This document shows, in pieces, positions 4,591 through 8,666 of a stretch of DNA of 8,666 nt. Position numbers and translations under genes: made by a program. How positions within the stretch are numbered: position 1 is the stretch's first letter; the number at the start of each line of letters is the position of its first letter. This stretch comes from Anaerolineae bacterium (GTDB lineage Bacteria; Chloroflexota; Anaerolineae; B4-G1; SLSP01), in contig JAFGSL010000577.1 of the NCBI GenBank assembly GCA_016934645.1, positions 1 through 8,666 of the forward strand. The letters are read 5' to 3'. The notes under the pieces were generated by a model. That model was not told the DNA's origin and did not search any database. It saw nothing but the letters and a program-made list of their open reading frames with translations.

Positions 4591-6036
4591 TTGAGTGCAA
4601 TAGATATCCCAGCTACGAATGAGCCGCAAAATACTTTGGCCGACGTTTCCCTAGACCAGTTATCCGAACCGCTGCGTGCTGCGGCAGCCCGTGCGGGCTG
4701 GAAAACGCTGATGCCGGTACAGGCGCGCGCGATTCCCTATCTGCTCGCCGGTCGCGGGATGATGATCCAGGCGCGTACCGGGAGCGGTAAAACCGGCGCT
4801 TATTTGCTGCCGATGTTGGAACGCCTTGATCCGGCGCGCGATCAGTGCCAGGCTCTCGTCCTCACACCGACGCGCGAGTTGGCCCGCCAGGTGGTGCAGG
4901 AAGCAGAACTGCTGTGTGGCCCGGCCGGATTGCGTACTGTGGCGGTGTACGGCGGCGTCGGGTACGGCCCACAAATCGATGCGCTGCGCAAGGGCGCGCA
5001 TATCGTCGTGGGCACGCCGGGGCGCGTTCTCGATCATCTGCTCAAGCGCACCTTCACGCTGGAGCATTTGAAGATGCTTGTCTTCGATGAAGCGGATCGC
5101 ATGTTGTCGATGGGGTTCTATCCCGACATGCGCGAGGTGCAGGGCTACCTGCCAAAGCGCGACATCCACACTTGTATGTTTTCGGCGACGTTTCCCCCTT
5201 CCGTGAAGCGCACTGCGCGCCAGTTTATTCAGGAGCCGGAGTTCCTGACGTTGAGCAGCGATCATGTTCACGTCACCGATACGGAGCACGTCTACTACAC
5301 GCTACCCGATATGGAAAAGGATCGCGGTCTGGTGCGGTTGATCGAGGTCGAGAATCCCAGTTCGGCGATTATCTTCTGTAACACGAAGATGCGCGTGCAT
5401 TACGTGACCGTTGTTTTGCAGCGCTTCGGTTACGACGCTGATGAAATTAGTTCGGATCTCTCGCAGAAAGATCGTGAGCGAGTGCTGAGGCGTGTGCGTC
5501 AGGGCGAACTGCGCTTCCTGGTGGCGACCGACGTGGCATCGCGTGGCATCGATATCCCCGAACTCTCCCACGTGATTCTGTACGAATTACCTGAAGATGT
5601 CGAGAGTTACATCCACCGCGCCGGGCGAACGGGCCGCGCGGGTGCGGCTGGCGTCGCTATCTCGTTGGTGGGGCTGACCGAACAGCTTATGCTCAAGCGT
5701 ATTATCCAGCATTACAGCATCGATATGGAAGAGCGCAAAATGCCGACCGACGAAGATGTAGCCGATGTGGTGGCAGAACGGTTGACCGCTTTGCTCGAAG
5801 CGCGCTTGCGTTCCCGCGACAAGTTGAAGACAGAGCGCAGCCAGCGTTTCATCCCCCTCGCGCGCAGTCTGGCCGAGGATGAGGAGGGATTGGAGATCAT
5901 CACGATGCTGCTCGACGATGACTACCAGCGGATGCTCCACGCGCCCGTCCCGCAGCCTACCGACGAGAAGGAATCCACGCGAGCACCTACGGAAACTTCT
6001 AAGAAAAAGTCATCGCGCAGTCGCCGCCGCCGTTGA
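4591..6036 (+). CDS. DEAD-box ATP-dependent RNA helicase (CsdA/DeaD-like)
   Basis: A 481-residue cytosolic helicase with the full motif set: Q motif around Gln44, motif I ARTGSGKT 61-68, Ia PTRELA 93-98, GG 121-122, TPGR 142-145, DEAD 166-169, SAT 198-200, IV IIFC 260-263, V ATDVASRGID 312-321 and VI HRAGRTGRAG 342-351. These make two RecA-like domains that unwind short RNA duplexes using ATP. Residues about 385-450 form a helical, acidic extension where CsdA-type and thermophile helicases carry a dimerisation segment. The tail ends in a Lys/Arg/Ser-rich stretch that probably binds RNA. The likely role is ribosome assembly or mRNA turnover, often cold- or stress-linked. I choose the TTG at 4591 because AGAGG lies five bases before it; an earlier in-frame TTG at 4561 has no such site and sits at the predicted transcription start. 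It is the only plus-strand gene, divergent from mazEF and convergent with the oxidoreductase gene. Confidence 0.93.
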   Translation: MSAIDIPATNEPQNTLADVSLDQLSEPLRAAAARAGWKTLMPVQARAIPYLLAGRGMMIQARTGSGKTGAYLLPMLERLDPARDQCQALVLTPTRELARQVVQEAELLCGPAGLRTVAVYGGVGYGPQIDALRKGAHIVVGTPGRVLDHLLKRTFTLEHLKMLVFDEADRMLSMGFYPDMREVQGYLPKRDIHTCMFSATFPPSVKRTARQFIQEPEFLTLSSDHVHVTDTEHVYYTLPDMEKDRGLVRLIEVENPSSAIIFCNTKMRVHYVTVVLQRFGYDADEISSDLSQKDRERVLRRVRQGELRFLVATDVASRGIDIPELSHVILYELPEDVESYIHRAGRTGRAGAAGVAISLVGLTEQLMLKRIIQHYSIDMEERKMPTDEDVADVVAERLTALLEARLRSRDKLKTERSQRFIPLARSLAEDEEGLEIITMLLDDDYQRMLHAPVPQPTDEKESTRAPTETSKKKSSRSRRRR

Positions 6037-6052
6037 CTCCGTTTTGCAGGTA

Positions 6053-6084
6053 GGTGCCTTGCACTTTCCGAAGTGCAGGGCACC
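6053..6084. terminator. Hairpin between the convergent helicase and SagB-like genes
   Basis: GGTGCCTTGCACTT (6053-6066) pairs with AAGTGCAGGGCACC (6071-6084) around a TCCG loop, with one G-T wobble. It starts 17 bases after the helicase stop and lies four bases past the stop of the gene on the other strand, so it can serve both. On the plus strand a T5 run (6096-6100) follows at a distance; the minus side has none. It is probably a shared terminator, imperfect by Rho-independent rules. Confidence 0.6.
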
Positions 6085-6087
6085 CTG

Positions 6088-6852
6088 TTAAGCTATTTTT
6101 CCCACCGGCGCAACGTAGATGGCGAATTCCTCCTTGCCATCCACGCCGAGGAGCGCATCTAGCGCCGCCTGATTGTACGCGCCGATTGCGCACGTCCCTG
6201 CGCCGATGGCTGTACTCGCCAGGTAGAGGCTTTGGCAGACGTGTCCTGCGTCGATGGCGATAATCTTGGGTGAGATGATACTGTAGCGCCACTCCGTGCG
6301 ATAGGGGATCACCGTCCACATGAAGACTACCGCGCCCGTCCCGATAAAGCTCTGACCGTTACACGCTGCGCCGACTTCGTGTGGCAGCGCTGGCTCAGCA
6401 CTTAGAAAGCACAGTTTGTGATCCAGCGCGAGGTAGCGATACAATCCTGGTTCTACGCCCGTCACCCGGTTGATGAGCAGATACGTCTCAAAGGGATGGC
6501 GCGCTCCTGCCGAGGGCACGGTGCGCCGTGCCGCGATCCCGCCACGCCAGACCTCGTGAACGCCCTGTGTGGCCCACAGCAGGAAAGACAATTCCTCCAG
6601 GGTGAGCGCTGCGTCATTGAATCGACGGTGGCTTTGGCGTTGATTGATCGCGTCAAGCAGCGGCATGGTGCCGACGGTCAGGTCAGCAGGGGCGACCAGG
6701 TCGACCAGCGGCGCGTCTTCAGGATAAGGTGTTTGCAGCGGCGGCGCGGGCAGTCGCTTCTGTTGGTCGGTCTGCATCTCGCCGAACTTTTCCCATTGGT
6801 CGCTCTTGAGAAATTTGCGGTATGTTTCGATAGATGGCTCTGTGGTTTTCAT
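6088..6852 (-). CDS. SagB/ThcOx-type FMN-dependent oxidoreductase
   Basis: A 254-residue member of the nitroreductase superfamily, SagB branch. Evidence: RQSHRRF at 72-78, the FMN-phosphate contact region; PSAGARHP at 113-120, a SagB hallmark; and IDAGHVCQSLYLAS at 200-213, the dimer/FMN helix. In TOMM pathways SagB dehydrogenases oxidise azolines to azoles on ribosomal peptides. No cyclodehydratase, YcaO protein or precursor peptide was recognised here, so peptide modification is not supported and the substrate is unknown. I use the ATG at 6852, which has AGGAGG four bases upstream; the ATG at 6867 would put that binding site inside the coding region. No membrane or secretion signal is visible. 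It lies 72 bp after the GAF gene on the same strand and may be co-transcribed. It could also be a general nitroreductase-like reductase. Confidence 0.87.
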   Translation of the reverse strand: MKTTEPSIETYRKFLKSDQWEKFGEMQTDQQKRLPAPPLQTPYPEDAPLVDLVAPADLTVGTMPLLDAINQRQSHRRFNDAALTLEELSFLLWATQGVHEVWRGGIAARRTVPSAGARHPFETYLLINRVTGVEPGLYRYLALDHKLCFLSAEPALPHEVGAACNGQSFIGTGAVVFMWTVIPYRTEWRYSIISPKIIAIDAGHVCQSLYLASTAIGAGTCAIGAYNQAALDALLGVDGKEEFAIYVAPVGKIA

Positions 6853-6877
6853 TGTGCCTCCTAGCATGCGGTGAGTA

Positions 6878-6918
6878 GGGATTAGTGATTTATGATCAGG
6901 CCCTTGGCTCCTAATCCC
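6878..6918. repeat. GGGATTAG/CTAATCCC inverted repeat after the GAF gene
   Basis: GGGATTAG (6878-6885) and CTAATCCC (6911-6918) are perfect 8-bp inverted arms 25 bp apart. They begin six bases past the GAF stop codon on the minus strand. A nearby TAGGGA word on the minus strand (6926-6921) repeats part of the arm. It may be a weak terminator or mRNA 3' hairpin, though no T-run follows, so the downstream SagB-like gene could still be read in the same transcript. Confidence 0.35.
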
Positions 6919-6924
6919 CAGTCC

Positions 6925-7662
6925 CTATTTCCCAGACGAATGGGCCACGCGGGCGCGCAGTTTGCGGGCCGCGATTTGTAGTTTCTGGAAGTACTCGGAC
7001 TCGGTGATTTCTGCGACCTGGCGCTGTTTCCTCTCCTGATCGACGGCGACGCGCAGTTCCTGGATCTCGGCGCGCAGTTTTTGCTCGCGGATGTAGGCCG
7101 CTAACGCCAGCGCCGCCAACTTCGATAGCGATTCTACGACCTTTTGTAGTCCGACGCTGAACGCGATCACGTTGTCGGTTCTTGGGGTACGCGCGTTGAT
7201 GAGCTGCAACACGCCCAACAATTCACCGCTCTCGTTTTGCAGTGGGACGGTCAGGAAAGATTGCGAGCGATAGCCGGTTTTCTGGTCGAAGGCTTTGGTG
7301 CCGGAGAAATCGAAACCTTCGGCGTGATAAGCATCGGGGATGTTGACCGTTTCGCGTGTGAGTGCCGCGTGGACGGCGACGTTGTGATGGTTGGGTGCGC
7401 CGATCACCGGATCGTACAAGGGCAGTGGCGCAAAGGCGATGGGCTCACCGCACGCGCCACCGAGGGCGATATGCAGCGAGTCGTTGTGCATAATAACGAA
7501 TTGCAGATGCTCATCGGTAGTATACAGATAGAGCGTCCCGCCGTCGGCGTTGCAGAGTGCCTTGGCCTCAAGCAGAATCCGTTCCAGCAGTTGTTCGAAG
7601 CGTTTCTCTGTTACGTTGATGCTTGGTCGCACGACATGGGTGTCGCCGTTTACTCTGGACAT
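6925..7662 (-). CDS. GAF-domain sensor protein with C-terminal coiled coil
   Basis: A 245-residue soluble protein. A single GAF domain spans about residues 20-190, ending in the typical NIPDAY (108-113), TGYRSQSFLTVP (129-140) and GELLGVLQLIN (146-156) segments seen in GAF domains of cyclic-nucleotide phosphodiesterases and adenylate cyclases. Residues about 190-238 are Glu/Lys/Arg-rich and heptad-like, a probable coiled coil, with ITESEYFQKLQ at 219-229. There is no kinase, cyclase, GGDEF or DNA-binding domain, so it must act through a partner or by dimerising. The ligand is unknown; cyclic nucleotides or a small metabolite are usual. Its ATG lies inside the last codons of the pentapeptide-repeat gene (13-bp overlap) with only a weak GAAAG binding site, so translation is probably coupled to that gene, marking the two products as likely partners. 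Confidence 0.85.
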   Translation of the reverse strand: MSRVNGDTHVVRPSINVTEKRFEQLLERILLEAKALCNADGGTLYLYTTDEHLQFVIMHNDSLHIALGGACGEPIAFAPLPLYDPVIGAPNHHNVAVHAALTRETVNIPDAYHAEGFDFSGTKAFDQKTGYRSQSFLTVPLQNESGELLGVLQLINARTPRTDNVIAFSVGLQKVVESLSKLAALALAAYIREQKLRAEIQELRVAVDQERKQRQVAEITESEYFQKLQIAARKLRARVAHSSGK

Positions 7663-8642
7663 TCTTTCAGCACAGCGCCGGCTGAAATGGGATCAAAGCC
7701 TTCCGGCCAGAAGGTTTCTTCGTTGTACGTTGCACCGCGCAGACGGCTCCATGTGAGGCTGGTATCTTCCAAATTGGCCCCGGAGAGATCGGTGTACGCC
7801 AGATTTGCACCGCGCAGTTCGGTTCCCACCATTTGCGCGCCCTTCAGGCACGCGCCCAATAGATTCGCAGTGCCCATGAAGGCCCATTCCAGATGCGCGT
7901 TGGTGAGGTCGGCTTCTTTTAGGTTGGCGCCGGCTAGTTTTGCGCCAACCAGGTGCGCGTCGCGTAGATCGGCTTTCAGAAGATTGGCGCGAGCCAGGTG
8001 CGCGGCAACCAGGAACACTTTCTTCATGTGCGCCTCGTTGAGTTGCGCCTCGCCCAGGTGCGCCCATTCCAGGTGCGCGTGTTCCAGATGCGCGCCTTCC
8101 ATGTGCGAACCCGCCAGGTGTGCTTCGACCAGGAACGCGCCGTTGAGCCACACCTCCCGCAAATTGGCGTCTGATAGGAAGAAAACCGCCGGGCCTTGGG
8201 TAATAAGGCCCGATTCATACAGAAATTGTAATACCTGTCCCTTGCTTGAGCCGTCGTCACCGAGACCGTGAAGTACAGCAAGTGTCTGCTCACGGGCGAT
8301 GCCGCGCACTTCGCTGGCGGCGTGGGCATTTCGCAACCCCTGATAGACCAGCAGATCGCTCATCCGCGTGAAGTACGCATCCAAAAGCACTTGTTTGTCT
8401 TTTGCCGTTATCTGCGATGTTGACGTTCCCGGCAGCCCGCACAAATCGTGGAACGATGCACCGGTCGAGAGGCGGCTAAGGCGCTCACAGCTTTCGAGAA
8501 TGCGCGCACGGCTGTCTTCGAGGGATGGCGTCGTGCCGTGCTCCAGTGTTTGCGCTAGATTTTCGTTGAGGCGATGTTGCAGGATGCGCGCTTCATAAAT
8601 CCGCGGGTGATCTCTGCCTAGTGCAGTAACGAGCTTTTGCAT
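7650..8642 (-). CDS. Pentapeptide-repeat protein with helical N-terminal module
   Basis: At least 330 residues. Residues 1-70 are a predicted all-helical module around TALGRDHPRI and ERLSRLSTGASFHDLCG; I recall similar modules before TIR, NACHT or caspase-like domains in Chloroflexota, an unverified likeness. Residues 80-147 are a second helical stretch (LLDAYFTRMSDLLV, EQTLAVLHGL, VLQFLYESGLI) that commonly precedes pentapeptide repeats. Residues 159-303 hold 29 consecutive five-residue repeats of the A(N/D/H)LXX type, about seven turns of a four-sided beta solenoid. The cap ends FWPEGFDPISAGAV. Nine repeats have His at the usual Asp/Asn position. No transmembrane segment is seen. Function is unknown; such solenoids serve as protein-binding scaffolds or DNA mimics. 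The ATG at 8642 has AGGA directly abutting it and TAGG further up. The frame has no stop before the window edge, so the true start may lie upstream. Confidence 0.85.
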   Translation of the reverse strand: MQKLVTALGRDHPRIYEARILQHRLNENLAQTLEHGTTPSLEDSRARILESCERLSRLSTGASFHDLCGLPGTSTSQITAKDKQVLLDAYFTRMSDLLVYQGLRNAHAASEVRGIAREQTLAVLHGLGDDGSSKGQVLQFLYESGLITQGPAVFFLSDANLREVWLNGAFLVEAHLAGSHMEGAHLEHAHLEWAHLGEAQLNEAHMKKVFLVAAHLARANLLKADLRDAHLVGAKLAGANLKEADLTNAHLEWAFMGTANLLGACLKGAQMVGTELRGANLAYTDLSGANLEDTSLTWSRLRGATYNEETFWPEGFDPISAGAVLKECPE

Positions 8643-8666
8643 TCCTAGCCTATAGTGGTAAAAATA

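Noticed and set aside
6088..6852. A thiazole/oxazole-modified peptide gene cluster around the SagB-like gene
   Set aside because: No cyclodehydratase, YcaO, precursor peptide or export gene was found in the window; neighbours are a helicase and a GAF protein.
7720..8170. DNA with a 15-bp periodicity (recurring CAGGTGCGC words), which could look like a satellite or CRISPR-like repeat
   Set aside because: The period is exactly five codons and follows the pentapeptide repeats in frame; units diverge and there are no unique spacers.
7237..8271. A 344-codon plus-strand frame with a repeated Ala/Arg/Cys-rich pattern
   Set aside because: Its periodic pattern is the mirror of the pentapeptide repeats on the minus strand, and it runs across the GAF/pentapeptide gene boundary. 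No ribosome binding site or known domain supports it.

Overview
The window reads as a piece of a bacterial chromosome, most likely from the Chloroflexota. That assignment is an inference from gene content: a rubredoxin-tailed ferredoxin:disulfide reductase next to a glutaredoxin, a pentapeptide-repeat protein with a helical N-terminal module of a kind I associate with large Chloroflexota genomes, an orphan SagB-type oxidoreductase, and short-word repeats between genes. I saw no rRNA, tRNA, CRISPR array, IS element or replication origin. Every gene lies on the minus strand except one DEAD-box RNA helicase.

Layout on the minus strand, left to right. (1) 100-917: a two-gene redox operon, read glutaredoxin then ferredoxin:disulfide reductase, with an ATGA overlap, a plausible promoter and a small dyad at the start site. 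(2) 1043-2917: one continuous 624-codon frame fusing a Gfo/Idh/MocA sugar-type oxidoreductase to an alpha/beta hydrolase. (3) 2975-3674: a VapBC-type toxin-antitoxin operon with a near-consensus promoter and two 13-bp operator-like repeats. (4) 3780-4454: a MazEF toxin-antitoxin operon with a near-consensus promoter, a 19-bp palindrome on the -10 box and a perfect 19-bp-arm hairpin at the end of mazF.

(5) 4591-6036 on the plus strand: a DEAD-box helicase of the CsdA/DeaD type, divergent from mazEF, with a TTG start. A hairpin at 6053-6084 separates it from the convergent gene to its right. (6) 6088-8642 on the minus strand, read from the right: a pentapeptide-repeat protein whose 5' end may lie beyond the window, a GAF-domain protein overlapping it by 13 bp, and a SagB-like FMN oxidoreductase 72 bp further on.

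Functional reading: the left operon would pass electrons from ferredoxin through an iron-sulfur/disulfide centre to a glutaredoxin-like carrier. The two toxin-antitoxin modules form a small accessory insert between housekeeping-type genes; mazEF is visibly richer in A+T than its flanks. The right-hand group may be a signalling or effector unit, but nothing in the sequence fixes its output. The least ordinary items are the oxidoreductase-hydrolase fusion and the histidine-rich pentapeptide solenoid coupled to the GAF protein.
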